DNA of 64,000 nt from Corynebacterium aurimucosum ATCC 700975 (GTDB taxonomy: Bacteria > Actinomycetota > Actinomycetes > Mycobacteriales > Mycobacteriaceae). The notes under the pieces are model-generated. The model did not search any database. It worked only from the letters and a program-made list of their open reading frames with translations, and was not told the origin of the DNA. This document shows, piece by piece, positions 25,157-34,379 of the stretch (the stretch's first letter is position 1; each line of letters opens with the position of its first letter). The stretch is taken from NCBI RefSeq assembly GCF_000022905.1, contig NC_012590.1, positions 930,001-994,000 on the forward strand, in the 5' to 3' direction. Position numbers and translations under genes: made by a program.

Positions 25157-25263
25157 CCATTCAATGTGAAGTGCCCCATTGATTTCCTGACCTACAAGAC
25201 CGTCTATGGCCTCAAATGAATCCATGTAGTCGCGACAAGATCCAGCTAGAAAGGTAGAAAACT

Positions 25264-26472
25264 ATGCCGCCGATCCTTGGCCCACAGCATCCCAGCGGGA
25301 AACACTTGGAGAAGATCAAGTACCCCCACGCCGATATCTTCGCCGTCGCTGACCGCCTAGTCCCCGAAGAGCAGGCACGCCTGGCGGAGATCCACGAGTT
25401 TCTGCAGACGGAGATTCGCCCGGTCGTGGGCGAATACTGGGACCGCGAAGAGCTGCCTTTCGACCTGCTTCCCCGGATGGCGGAGATGGGCTTGGGTGAA
25501 ATCGAGCTCACCAACACCTCACGGCTCTACCGTGGGCTGGTGTACGCGGAAGTCACCCGCGCAGACGTATCGCTCTCGGCGTTGGTGGGCATCCACAATG
25601 AGCTCGTCCTGGGGCTCATTGACAAGCTAGGCTCCCCAGAGCAGAAGGACACCTGGTTGGCAGGCCTGCGTCAGTTCACCAAGGTGGGCTGCTTCGCGCT
25701 GACCGAGCCGGACCACGGCTCCGATATCGCCGGCGGTCTTGCCACAACGGCGGAGCGCACCGCCGAGGGCTGGGTTATCAACGGCGCGAAGCGCTGGATT
25801 GGCGCCGGTACTTTTGCTGATTTCGCCATCACCTTCGCCCGCGATACGGCGGATGATGAGATTAAGGCATTCATCGTTGAGCTCGACCGTGACGGTGTTA
25901 CGCGCAGCAAGATCTCGCGCAAAATGGGTCTGCGCATCATGCAGAATGCGGACCTTAACTTCGACAACGTCCTCATCCCACACGAGAACCTCATCCCTGG
26001 CGCCGAATCCTTCGCCAACGTCAACGACTTCCTGTGCTATTCCCGCGCCTGGGTGGGCTGGCAGGGAGCTGGGCTGCAGCTCGGCATCTTCGATAAGGCC
26101 CGCGAGTACGCGGTCAAGCGCGAGCAGTTTGGCCGGCCCATTGCGAAGTTTCAGCTGGTGCAGGAGCAGCTCTCCCGCATCCTTGGCAACGCCACTGCCT
26201 CACTCGCCATGATGGCCCAGCTGGCGGAGGTCCAGGAACAGGGCAAGCTGGAAATGCCGTTTGCCGCCCTGGCGAAGGCAACGACCACGCGCCTGGCGCG
26301 CGAATCTGCAGCCGCGGGCCGCAACATCGGCGGTGGAAACGGCATTCTCACAGAGTATGACCTGTCGAAGATGATGGATGATGCCGAGATTCTCTTCACC
26401 TATGAGGGAACCTACGACATCAACTCGCTCATCGTCGGCCGTGCGGTTACTGGCGTATCCGCCTTCGTTTAA
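25264..26472 (+). CDS. Acyl-CoA dehydrogenase
   Basis: 402-aa FAD-dependent dehydrogenase making 2-enoyl-CoA. The FAD/substrate segments are CFALTEPDHGSDIAGG, GAKRWIGAGTFAD, YAVKREQFGRPIAKFQLVQ and GRNIGGGNGILTEYDLSKM; the catalytic base is the Glu of LFTYEGTYDIN near residue 381. The glutaryl-CoA-dehydrogenase-like layout (N-terminal extension, YEGT) is common for isobutyryl/2-methylbutyryl-type enzymes in actinobacteria too, so the substrate remains open. Followed by an SDR dehydrogenase on the same strand. It supplies the first oxidation of the island. Confidence 0.9.
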   Translation: MPPILGPQHPSGKHLEKIKYPHADIFAVADRLVPEEQARLAEIHEFLQTEIRPVVGEYWDREELPFDLLPRMAEMGLGEIELTNTSRLYRGLVYAEVTRADVSLSALVGIHNELVLGLIDKLGSPEQKDTWLAGLRQFTKVGCFALTEPDHGSDIAGGLATTAERTAEGWVINGAKRWIGAGTFADFAITFARDTADDEIKAFIVELDRDGVTRSKISRKMGLRIMQNADLNFDNVLIPHENLIPGAESFANVNDFLCYSRAWVGWQGAGLQLGIFDKAREYAVKREQFGRPIAKFQLVQEQLSRILGNATASLAMMAQLAEVQEQGKLEMPFAALAKATTTRLARESAAAGRNIGGGNGILTEYDLSKMMDDAEILFTYEGTYDINSLIVGRAVTGVSAFV

Positions 26473-26552
26473 GCAGCTCCGCCCTCGTAATCACTGTCCA
26501 CACATTTGCAGCACTACACATCCCACGCCCCGCTGTGATCAAAGGAGAAACC

Positions 26553-27302
26553 ATGAACCTACACGAAGCCTCTGCCGTCGTGACCGGCGGTGCATCCGGC
26601 CTTGGAGCGGCCACGGCCGCGGCACTCGCAGAGCACGGAGCCACGGTCACCGTGCTCGACTTGTCCGTTCCGGAGGAACAGCACAGTGGCATCGACTACA
26701 CGGCAGTCGACGTCACCGATGCCGCTGCCGTGCGGGAGGCTGTCCTCGCCGCGGCATCTTCAGCGCCGCTGCGTGTAGCGGTAAACTGCGCCGGAATCTG
26801 CCCCTCGGCGCGCATCTTCGGACGCAAAGGCCCGCACGATCCGGAGCTGTTTTCTAAGACCATAAACGTCAACCTCATGGGTACCTTCCACGTCATGACC
26901 GCGGCCGCCGAGGCGATGGCCCAGGCAGAACCACTCGATGAGGACGGCCAGCGCGGCGTCATCATCAACACTGCCTCCGTCGCGGCCTTTGAAGGGCAGG
27001 TAGGGCAGGCAGCCTATGCGGCGTCAAAAGGCGCGGTGGCCGCCCTGTCGATTACCGGGGCCCGGGACCTGGCGTCACTGGGCATCCGTGTCAATGCCAT
27101 CGCGCCGGGCGTGGTGGCCACCCCGATGATGGAGCAAATCACCCCGGAGTTCCGTGAGCAGCTCGAAGCCACCGTGCCTTTCCCCGCCAGGCTGGCAAAG
27201 CCAGAGGAGTTTGCTGCCCTGGCCTTGTCTATCGCGGAGAACCCCTATATCAATGGCGAGACGATTCGCCTGGATGGCGCACTGCGTATGCCGCCGCGCT
27301 AA
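26553..27302 (+). CDS. SDR 3-hydroxyacyl-CoA dehydrogenase (HSD10-like)
   Basis: 249-aa short-chain dehydrogenase. Cofactor motif VVTGGASGLGAATA, NCAG motif, catalytic Ser in NTASVAAFEGQ and YAASKGA (Tyr-x-x-x-Lys). The VAAFEGQVGQAAYAASKG and PMMEQI...FPARLAKPEEFA segments are typical of 3-hydroxy-2-methylbutyryl-CoA dehydrogenase (HSD17B10 type), the isoleucine-route oxidation before thiolase. AAAGGAGAA lies before ATG 26553, which I prefer to the GTG 18 bases upstream. Downstream of the acyl-CoA dehydrogenase by 80 bp. Confidence 0.85.
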   Translation: MNLHEASAVVTGGASGLGAATAAALAEHGATVTVLDLSVPEEQHSGIDYTAVDVTDAAAVREAVLAAASSAPLRVAVNCAGICPSARIFGRKGPHDPELFSKTINVNLMGTFHVMTAAAEAMAQAEPLDEDGQRGVIINTASVAAFEGQVGQAAYAASKGAVAALSITGARDLASLGIRVNAIAPGVVATPMMEQITPEFREQLEATVPFPARLAKPEEFAALALSIAENPYINGETIRLDGALRMPPR

Positions 27303-27330
27303 GGGTTCGCACCGCGTACTCACTAATGCT

Positions 27331-27361
27331 GCCCCGCACGTGCGCCCTGCATGCGCGGGGC
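27331..27361. terminator. GC-rich hairpin between convergent SDR and acuC genes
   Basis: Arms GCCCCGC / GCGGGGC with a 17-nt loop, adjoining the acuC stop codon. No T-run. Confidence 0.4.
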
Positions 27362-28495
27362 CTAGCCATAAGCGGGCAAGCCCCAGTAGGGGAAGATGGC
27401 GCGCGTGGTCTGTACTAGCGCCGCGTGGGGCTTTTCCGCCATGACCTTGGTGGGGTCGAAGTCCCCGATGGCGGCGCATGCGCCTTCATCGCCCAGCGTG
27501 GGGGAGCCCTCCCAGCCGTCCGGCATCCGGGAGGAGGCGGCGAGCTCCACACCGGCGGCCGCGGCAAGTACCTGCGTCCAGGCGCGGGCGACGGCATCGA
27601 CTCGATAGCCGCCGCCACCGAGGGCCACCCATCGTCCGCCCGCAAATTGCTGTGCCCACACCGCCACCGAGCGGTAGGCGCGCGCCATCGCATCGATGGT
27701 GAGTTCCAGGTCCGCGAGGGGATCCGAACGGTGCGGATCCGCGCCGTGCTGGGAAATGATGAAATCGGGGCGGAATTTCTTGAGCAGCGGCGGGACGATC
27801 GCGTGGACGACCTGCAGCCATTCCTCATCCGTGACCCCACGGGGCAGGGCCACGTTGACGGCGGTGCCTTCCGCGCCTTGCCCACCAATCTCGTGCGCAT
27901 AGCCTGTGCCGGGGAAGAGATAGAGCCCCGACTCATGGACCGAGATGGTCAGCACGTTGGGATCATCCCAAAAAATTTTCTCCACGCCGTCGCCATGGTG
28001 GGCGTCCAAGTCCAGGTAAACCACGCGTTGGGCGCCATTGGCCAGTAGCCACTGGATCGCAATGGCGGCGTCGTTATACATGCAGAATCCCGACATGGAA
28101 TCGGCAAAAGCATGGTGCAGCCCGCCGGAAAGATTAACGGCCCGTGGCGCGCGGCCCTCCCATACAGCGCGCACGGCCGCAAGGGTGCCGCCGGCGATGC
28201 GCGCGGCGACCGTCGACAAGCCATGGCTAATCGGGTTGTCCTCAGTGCCCAGCCCAAACCGTTTGGACGGCACCTCGGCGCGGGTGGCAGCGATGTAGTC
28301 GGGGCTGTGCACGAGCTGCAAGTGCGAGGTGTTCAGTGGGGTGGGGCACTCGATATCGAACTCCTCCAGCACACTGAAGTGTTGCGCCAGCGACATCGCC
28401 GCGGCGACGCGGTCCGGCCCCATCGGATGCTGCGGGCCCAGCGAGTAACGGTACATCTCCTCCGAGGCAAAAAGCAGCGGCTTCGACTGGCTCAT
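27362..28495 (-). CDS. acuC: AcuC-type deacetylase (histone deacetylase superfamily)
   Basis: 377-aa zinc-dependent class I HDAC-fold enzyme. Family motifs are GPQHPMGPDR near the N-terminus, SGGLHHAFADSMSGFCMYND (active-site His pair), VVYLDLDAHHGDGV (metal-binding Asp and His), SQHGADPHRSDPLA and VALGGGGY with the transition-state region. AcuC removes acetyl groups from lysines of acyl-CoA synthetases and other metabolic enzymes. The start codon overlaps the stop of the Pat-type acyltransferase gene by 4 bp (ATGA), so writer and eraser are translationally coupled. Confidence 0.93.
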   Translation of the reverse strand: MSQSKPLLFASEEMYRYSLGPQHPMGPDRVAAAMSLAQHFSVLEEFDIECPTPLNTSHLQLVHSPDYIAATRAEVPSKRFGLGTEDNPISHGLSTVAARIAGGTLAAVRAVWEGRAPRAVNLSGGLHHAFADSMSGFCMYNDAAIAIQWLLANGAQRVVYLDLDAHHGDGVEKIFWDDPNVLTISVHESGLYLFPGTGYAHEIGGQGAEGTAVNVALPRGVTDEEWLQVVHAIVPPLLKKFRPDFIISQHGADPHRSDPLADLELTIDAMARAYRSVAVWAQQFAGGRWVALGGGGYRVDAVARAWTQVLAAAAGVELAASSRMPDGWEGSPTLGDEGACAAIGDFDPTKVMAEKPHAALVQTTRAIFPYWGLPAYG

Positions 28496-31131
28496 GACAG
28501 GGACCTCGCGAGAGGATCGCGGACATCACCCAGCGGGGCGATGCGCATGCGAGCCCCCACCACATCAGTCTGTTTCACCCCGGCGATAACCGGGGAGAGC
28601 TCGATGTCAACAAGAGCGGCAATATCGTCCTTGAGTTGGGTCAGCTGCATCATCACCTCCTCGACACGGTGTAACTTAGCGGCCTTGGTACCGCGGTAGC
28701 CGGCCAACAGGGGAGAGGCCTTCAAACAGCTGAGCATGTCCAGGGCATCCGTCCGGCGCAGCGGGGGCACGCGCCACTCGACGTCCCCCAATAGGTCCGA
28801 GGGCAGCCCGGAGAATCCCGCAGAAATCATCGGGCCCACGACGGGATCTTCGATGGCCCGGAGGGTAAGTGAGGCGCCCGCCGTGACCATGCGCTGCACC
28901 ACCGGTATCAAGATTGCCGGGTCTTCGCCCAAGTGGAGATCGCACGTGAGTTGGGTGATGGTGGTCCACGCCCGCGCCATGGATTCCTCATCATGGATAT
29001 CGCGCACGACAGTAGGCAGCTCCGAGCGGCCCCGCACCATCTGCGAGGTGCACTTGAGTACGACGTTCCAGCCATACTCGTGGCCGGCTGCAATGGCCTC
29101 CTCAAGGGTGTTCACCGGATTCCACGGAACAATGTCGATGCCATAGGCCCCCAGGATTCGCGCGCATTCCTCGTCGGTCGCCCACCTCCCGGTGGGAGAA
29201 TCTACAAGTATCTCCGCCACGACTTTGCGTGCTTCGGCTAAGCCGGTGCTGGTGGCGAATTCATCGGCAGGGTTGGGGCGGGCGAGGGTGCGGCGACGTT
29301 CGTTATCGATGATGGTCGCCAACGCTTCGATGGCGTCGGCATAGGTGCCAAACACCGGTAGCTGTCGGGGTTCTTCGGGGCCTGGCGCGGTGCGAAAATC
29401 GGGAACGTCGAAGCCAACAAAACTGGCGATGAGCGGGGTATCCGTCGTTGTGGAAGCCAGCTGGGATAAGCTGGAATGCGCATCCTTGAGAATGAACTCG
29501 CCGACCTCCACGACAGCGCACAGCACCATGTCAATATCCGGATCCTCCAGCGCGCGCCGGGCCTGTTCCGTGATAGCGGGGGCAGGGTCGTCGACGACGG
29601 TGAGAGCGTGCGGGCGAAGCCCGAAGCGCCAGGCCGCCTGCTCCATCTGCGCGGTGAGGCCGGAGGAATTCGATATGACGGCGATACGGCGCCCCTGCGG
29701 CACTGGTTGGCGCGCGAGGAGCTGGGCGATGTCGAGCATGGCATCGCGGCGGGTGACCACCATGGCCCCGGTGTAGCGGATGATCTCATCCAGCGCGGCC
29801 GGGCTGGCCGCAGACAAATCTTCGACCGCGTAGTGTCGGGCGGACTTCAGCGCGCGCGAGGGAAGAAACACCACAACGTGCTTGTCCAGGGCCAGGCGTC
29901 GCAGAATTCGGAAGAACTTGCGCGGGTTACCAATCGAGTCGAGGGACAGCAGGCAGATGCGTGTGTTCTCATCCTGGCTCCAGAACTGCATGACGTCATT
30001 GCCGGTGACATCGGCGAAGGAACCAGCAGCGATGAAGTTGCTTAACCCGCAGCCGAGTTGTAGCGCGTGGGAGAGTGCCAGGGTGGCCACGCCCGCCGAC
30101 TGGGTAAAGAGCCCTACCTGCCCTGCGCGCGGCATGGGCGCGGGGCTTGCGTTGAGGCGCACCGACTCATCGGTGTTGATGAGGCCTAGAGCTGCGGGGC
30201 CGAGGGCGCGCAGGCCGTAGTCCCTGGCCGCGAGCACGATGTCGCGGGCCTCCTCGCGCGAGAGGTTAGGGTTCTGGCTGCGGGAGATGACCACAACGCC
30301 CTTGGCACCCGCGGCGGCAGCGGCCTGCATGACGTCGGCGCCGCCGCGTCCCTGAAACTCGATGACGACGAGATCGACTGGTTCAGCAAGGTCATAGAGC
30401 TCATCGACGCTGTGCAGGTTGCGCAGTGACCCAGTGAAGCCGGCGCTGGCCAGCTGCTGGCTGGAGAGCGTACCTACCACCGCCACGGAGCTCGGGTTGA
30501 GCAAACGGTGAATCGAGTTGGCTTCGGCGCGCAGCTCGCGGCGCTCCATGACATCGCGGGAATTCTCATTCGGCGCGATGTGGAAATCCACCCTAATGAA
30601 GCCATCCTCAAGCTCCGGCTTCGCAGAATAGCCTGCCCGCACGAAGACCTGCACCATCCTGCGGTTTTGTGTGAGCATTTCCGCGAAGAAGCGCTCCACT
30701 TTTCCTTCGCGCCCAATCTCCGCGAGGTGCTCAAGGAGGATATTAGCCACGCCTTTTCCGTGGTGGGAATCCTGAACAAGGAAGGAGACATCGCCCACGC
30801 GCGCAGGCAGGAACTGCTCGACGATGGAGTATCCGGCCACCGCCACGATATTGCCGCGCTCCACCATGACGAGCGTGACCTTGTCGTAGCCGTCTGTGTG
30901 CAACCACCGGTCCAGGTCATCGTCGGTGAGCGTGGGGTGCGTGCCGAAGAAGCGCAGGTACTTCGATTGATCCGAGACGCGGTCGTAGAAGGCGCGGATG
31001 GCGTCGCGGTCGGCCGGCGTGATGGGGCGCAGGGTGGCGATATCGCCATCGTTGAGGATGACATCGGCTTCCCAGCTCGTTGGTCCGGGGCCAAAAGGCG
31101 TGGTGGTCGCGGGCTGCTCCGTGTGGTCCAT
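28492..31131 (-). CDS. Pat-type protein acyltransferase: GNAT plus NDP-forming acyl-CoA ligase-like domains
   Basis: 879-aa protein. The N-terminus (about 20-190) is a GNAT acetyltransferase domain (LRPITPADRDAIRAFYDRVS, VSFLVQDSHHGKGVANILLEHL with the acetyl-CoA loop). Next come a CoA-binding Rossmann domain (VAVVGT), a succinyl-CoA-synthetase-like domain (FTQSAGVATLALSHALQLG) and a C-terminal ATP-grasp domain (from about 650). The segment where active NDP-forming ligases have the catalytic His in SHTG reads ALKSARHYAVEDLSAAS, so ligase chemistry looks lost, as in Salmonella Pat, where these domains sense ligands and regulate acetylation. Probably acylates acyl-CoA synthetases. A TAAGGT hexamer ends 6 nt before the ATG. 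Confidence 0.85.
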   Translation of the reverse strand: MDHTEQPATTTPFGPGPTSWEADVILNDGDIATLRPITPADRDAIRAFYDRVSDQSKYLRFFGTHPTLTDDDLDRWLHTDGYDKVTLVMVERGNIVAVAGYSIVEQFLPARVGDVSFLVQDSHHGKGVANILLEHLAEIGREGKVERFFAEMLTQNRRMVQVFVRAGYSAKPELEDGFIRVDFHIAPNENSRDVMERRELRAEANSIHRLLNPSSVAVVGTLSSQQLASAGFTGSLRNLHSVDELYDLAEPVDLVVIEFQGRGGADVMQAAAAAGAKGVVVISRSQNPNLSREEARDIVLAARDYGLRALGPAALGLINTDESVRLNASPAPMPRAGQVGLFTQSAGVATLALSHALQLGCGLSNFIAAGSFADVTGNDVMQFWSQDENTRICLLSLDSIGNPRKFFRILRRLALDKHVVVFLPSRALKSARHYAVEDLSAASPAALDEIIRYTGAMVVTRRDAMLDIAQLLARQPVPQGRRIAVISNSSGLTAQMEQAAWRFGLRPHALTVVDDPAPAITEQARRALEDPDIDMVLCAVVEVGEFILKDAHSSLSQLASTTTDTPLIASFVGFDVPDFRTAPGPEEPRQLPVFGTYADAIEALATIIDNERRRTLARPNPADEFATSTGLAEARKVVAEILVDSPTGRWATDEECARILGAYGIDIVPWNPVNTLEEAIAAGHEYGWNVVLKCTSQMVRGRSELPTVVRDIHDEESMARAWTTITQLTCDLHLGEDPAILIPVVQRMVTAGASLTLRAIEDPVVGPMISAGFSGLPSDLLGDVEWRVPPLRRTDALDMLSCLKASPLLAGYRGTKAAKLHRVEEVMMQLTQLKDDIAALVDIELSPVIAGVKQTDVVGARMRIAPLGDVRDPLARSLS

Positions 31132-31169
31132 GTCATTACCTTAGCCCGGCCTTACCCGAGCTCAGGGTA

Positions 31170-31186
31170 GGTGAATGGCATTCACC
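31170..31186. promoter_or_regulatory. 17-bp perfect palindrome upstream of mmsA
   Basis: GGTGAATG-g-CATTCACC, in the 231-bp divergent region between the Pat-type gene and mmsA. Candidate operator. Confidence 0.5.
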
Positions 31187-31241
31187 CCACGGATTCCAAG
31201 GGAAGCCCAGGAGGAAAGTGCAGGACACAGCATGTATTTCA

Positions 31242-31261
31242 GTTCACGCCAGGGGGTGAAC
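31242..31261. promoter_or_regulatory. GTTCAC / GTGAAC inverted repeat upstream of mmsA
   Basis: GTTCAC-N8-GTGAAC, about 100 bp before mmsA; it shares the GTGAA core with the palindrome at 31170. Confidence 0.4.
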
Positions 31262-31363
31262 AGTGTTTTAACTCTCATTTTTCATGGCGTGTGACTCCGG
31301 ACTGGGGTTAGTGTGTGACCCAAGCCATAGAGGGAGCCGGAGGTTCCAGGAAGGAGACGCGCC

Positions 31364-32878
31364 ATGCGCACTGTTTATCACTACGTCAACGGAGAAACTT
31401 TCGAGGGGACGTCGGGCAACACGCAGCCCGTCCTGAACCCTTCAACCGGCAAGGAGCAGGCCGCCGTCGCTCTTGCGAACAAGGCCGATGTGGACAGCGT
31501 CATCGCGGAATCCGCGAAGGCGCAGCCAGGTTGGGCGGCGCTGAACCCGCAAAAGCGCGTTCGCATCATCATGGAGTGGATCCGTCTCATCCACGAGAAC
31601 ATGGATGAGCTGGCCACGCAGCTCTCCCTGGAGCACGGCAAGACCTTCCCGGATGCCAAGGGCGATGTCCTGCGCGGCGTCGACGTGCTGGAGTTTGCGC
31701 TCGGCGCCCCGCACCAGCTCAAGGGCGAGTACTCCTCGGAGGTCGGCACCGGCATCGATACCTACTCGCTGCGCCAGCCGCTCGGCGTGGTTGCCGGTAT
31801 TACCCCGTTCAACTTCCCGGCCATGATTCCACTGTGGAAGGCCGGCCCGGCCCTGGCGGCGGGCAATGCCTTCGTGCTCAAGCCCTCCGAGCGTGACCCC
31901 TCCGTGCCGGTTCGCCTGGCGGAGCTCTTCATTGAGGCCGGCGGCCCCGCCGGTGTTCTCAACGTTGTGCACGGCGGCAAGGAAGCCGTCGATGCCATCC
32001 TGGATTCCGACACGATCAAGGCCGTGGGCTTCGTGGGCTCCACGCCGATTGCGCAGTACATCTACGAGCGTTGCGCGGCGACCGGCAAGCGCGCCCAGTG
32101 CTTCGGTGGTGCAAAGAACCACGCTATTGTGCTTCCCGACGCCGACATTGACGCCACCGCCGATGCCATCGTGGGCGCGGCTTTCGGCTCCGCCGGTGAG
32201 CGCTGCATGGCCCTGTCCGTGGTGGTTCCCGTGGGGCAGGACACGGCAGACCGTCTCCGCGATGCCATCCTGGCGAAGATCCCGGAGCTGAAGGTCGGCC
32301 ACTGCCTCGACCCGGAGGCCGACTACGGCCCCCTGGTCACCGCCGAGGCGCGCGACCGCGTCCACCGGCTCATCGCCGAGGGCGTGGAGGCGGGTGCCAC
32401 GCTGCTTGCCGACGGCCGCGAGTTGGACATGTCCGACAAGACCTTCAACGAGGATTCCCTCGCGGACGGCTTCTACTCCGGCCCGAGCTTCTTCGACAAC
32501 GTCACCGCCGACATGTCCGTCTACAGCGAGGAAATCTTCGGACCGGTGCTGGTCATGGTCCGCGCTGAGACCCTGGAAGAGGCCGTGTCTTATCCGAACG
32601 ACCACGTCTACGGCAACGGCGTGGCCATCTTCACCCAGAACGGTGGCGCGGCCCGCGACTTCTGCAAGAACGTCCAGGTCGGCATGGTGGGCGTCAACGT
32701 TCCGATTCCGGTGCCGATTGCCTACCACACCTTCGGCGGCTGGAAGGCCTCTGGTTTCGGCGACCTCAACCAGCACGGTCCGGATTCCTTCCGCTTCTAC
32801 ACCAAGACCAAGACCGTCACCTCGCGTTGGCCCAGCGACGACTCCGCAGGTCCCCAGTTCACAATGCCGGTCATGTAA
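31364..32878 (+). CDS. mmsA: Methylmalonate-semialdehyde dehydrogenase (CoA-acylating)
   Basis: 504-aa aldehyde dehydrogenase converting methylmalonate semialdehyde to propionyl-CoA, the last valine-specific step. Diagnostic blocks: YVNGETFEG at the N-terminus, GVVAGITPFNFPAMIPLWK, KPSERDPSVPVRLAELF, GFVGSTPIAQYIY, CFGGAKNHAIVLPDAD (the MMSDH-specific form of the motif) and the active-site Cys in GSAGERCMALS. GGAAGGAGACGCGCC precedes the ATG. Followed by mmsB 12 bp later, the classic mmsAB order. Confidence 0.95.
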   Translation: MRTVYHYVNGETFEGTSGNTQPVLNPSTGKEQAAVALANKADVDSVIAESAKAQPGWAALNPQKRVRIIMEWIRLIHENMDELATQLSLEHGKTFPDAKGDVLRGVDVLEFALGAPHQLKGEYSSEVGTGIDTYSLRQPLGVVAGITPFNFPAMIPLWKAGPALAAGNAFVLKPSERDPSVPVRLAELFIEAGGPAGVLNVVHGGKEAVDAILDSDTIKAVGFVGSTPIAQYIYERCAATGKRAQCFGGAKNHAIVLPDADIDATADAIVGAAFGSAGERCMALSVVVPVGQDTADRLRDAILAKIPELKVGHCLDPEADYGPLVTAEARDRVHRLIAEGVEAGATLLADGRELDMSDKTFNEDSLADGFYSGPSFFDNVTADMSVYSEEIFGPVLVMVRAETLEEAVSYPNDHVYGNGVAIFTQNGGAARDFCKNVQVGMVGVNVPIPVPIAYHTFGGWKASGFGDLNQHGPDSFRFYTKTKTVTSRWPSDDSAGPQFTMPVM

Positions 32879-32890
32879 GGAGAGAACACA

Positions 32891-33778
32891 ATGACGACTA
32901 TCGCGTTTATCGGATTGGGCAACATGGGCGGCCCCATGGCCGCCAACCTGGCGAAGGCCGGGCACGAGGTCCGCGGCTTCGACGTCGTGGAGGAAGCACG
33001 GGATCGCGCCGCCGAGCAGGGCATCACCATCATCGACACCGCTGAGGAAGCCGCGCAGGGCGCCGAGGTAGTCTTCACCAGCTTGCCCAATGGCGGACTG
33101 GTTAAGCAGGTCCTCGAGTCGGTCCTCGCAGCACACGAAGATCCAAAGACCTATGTTGATTTCTCCACCATCGCGGTCGCGGAAGCCCGTGAGCTCGCAG
33201 ACACCGTGAGCAAGGCTGGCTCCGCCTTCCTGGATGCGCCGGTATCCGGCGGCATCGCAGGTGCAGCCGCAGGAACACTCGCCTTCATGGTCGGCGGCAC
33301 GGCCGAAGACTTTGCGAAGGTCAAGCCGTTGCTCGACATCATGGGTAAGTCCGTGACGCACTGTGGTGACATCGGCAACGGCCAGGCGGTCAAGGCCTGC
33401 AACAACATGATCCTCGCGGTCCAACAAATCGTCCTGGCGGAGGCCCTCGTCCTCGGCGAGCGCCTGGGGTTGGACCACCAAGCCTTCTACGATGTTGTCT
33501 CCAACGCAACCGGCAATTCCTGGTCGCTGTCCGTCAACGCCCCGGTCCCGGATATCGTGCCGAGCTCACCGGCGAATAACGACTTCAAGCCGGGCTTTGC
33601 CGCCGCCCTCATGCTCAAGGACCTCAAGCTGGCCATGGCCGCGGCGGAAGACACCAAGACCGACACCGTCCTGGGCCGGGTTGCGGAGGAGCAGTACGCC
33701 TCCTTCGTGGACGAAGGCCACGGCGGACTCGATTTCTCCGCCATCATCACCGAGGTTCGTTCCAAGGAAGCGTCTTAA
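32891..33778 (+). CDS. mmsB: 3-hydroxyisobutyrate dehydrogenase
   Basis: 295-aa beta-hydroxyacid dehydrogenase that oxidises 3-hydroxyisobutyrate to methylmalonate semialdehyde with NAD. Rossmann motif FIGLGNMGGPMAANL, substrate loop DAPVSGGIAGA, catalytic Lys in GNGQAVKACNNM, and the C-terminal KDLKLAMAAAED signature. AAGGAGAG lies before the ATG. Its last 32 bp overlap the tail of the convergent TetR gene. Confidence 0.95.
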   Translation: MTTIAFIGLGNMGGPMAANLAKAGHEVRGFDVVEEARDRAAEQGITIIDTAEEAAQGAEVVFTSLPNGGLVKQVLESVLAAHEDPKTYVDFSTIAVAEARELADTVSKAGSAFLDAPVSGGIAGAAAGTLAFMVGGTAEDFAKVKPLLDIMGKSVTHCGDIGNGQAVKACNNMILAVQQIVLAEALVLGERLGLDHQAFYDVVSNATGNSWSLSVNAPVPDIVPSSPANNDFKPGFAAALMLKDLKLAMAAAEDTKTDTVLGRVAEEQYASFVDEGHGGLDFSAIITEVRSKEAS

Positions 33779-34346
33779 ACGCCTGGTCTCCGTCGAGGAT
33801 GCCCTGGAGCAATGGGGCATAATACTCGATGAGTTCCTCGGTAGAAAAGGCCGCGAACTCAGTATCGCCGAAACGCCGCATGAACGACAGCCCCATGAGC
33901 AGCGCGAGTGCCGACTGGGCCCGCAGCTCCGGCGACGGGTACTGGCTCCCGGACTCTTTACGAATCCGGGAGGCCAGGACATCCAACAAATCGGATTTAA
34001 TTCTCTTACCAATGGCTCCGAGAGTCTGATAATCGCCGCTCGCCACCGAAATAGTCCGGGCCATGGAGTAGGGGGCGTTATGCGGAGCGGTAAGGGTTTC
34101 CACCACCGCGGTGCGCCCCAATTCACTGAAAGAACCGGCAAAGAGCGCCGCCGAGGAGGCGGTGAAATCCACCGTGGCCTCAAAGAGCCCTTCCTTGTTG
34201 TGGAAGTGCTTGACAATCAGCGCGACAGATACATCGGCTTCTTCCGCGATGTCCTTCATCGACACCTGTGAGAAGGACCGCTCACTGAAAAGCTCGCGCG
34301 AGCATTCAAGAATCCTCTCCCGCGTCGAAGCTACTTTCTCCTCCAT
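33747..34346 (-). CDS. TetR-family regulator next to mmsAB
   Basis: 199-aa regulator. N-terminal helix-turn-helix TRERILECSRELFSERSFSQVSMKDIAEEADVSVALIVKHFHNKEGLFEATV is a textbook TetR domain; the remainder is helical. A TACCAT hexamer lies 7 nt before ATG 34346 and contains the alternative ATG (34355), which favours the shorter, leaderless form. Divergent from the GntP permease and convergent with mmsB, so it probably controls these genes; a 15-bp palindrome lies between it and the permease. Confidence 0.88.
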   Translation of the reverse strand: MEEKVASTRERILECSRELFSERSFSQVSMKDIAEEADVSVALIVKHFHNKEGLFEATVDFTASSAALFAGSFSELGRTAVVETLTAPHNAPYSMARTISVASGDYQTLGAIGKRIKSDLLDVLASRIRKESGSQYPSPELRAQSALALLMGLSFMRRFGDTEFAAFSTEELIEYYAPLLQGILDGDQAFKTLPWNEPR

Positions 34347-34379
34347 AGGGGACATGGTACCGGCGCCCCACGCGCAGGA

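Noticed and set aside
31201..31363. GlxR (CRP-type) site upstream of mmsA
   Set aside because: TGTG-containing stretches are present but no TGTGA-N6-TCACA arrangement could be found.
31442..33481. 679-codon open frame antisense to mmsA and mmsB
   Set aside because: It mirrors two well-supported dehydrogenase genes; long antisense frames are common in GC-rich DNA. No domain or start signal supports it.
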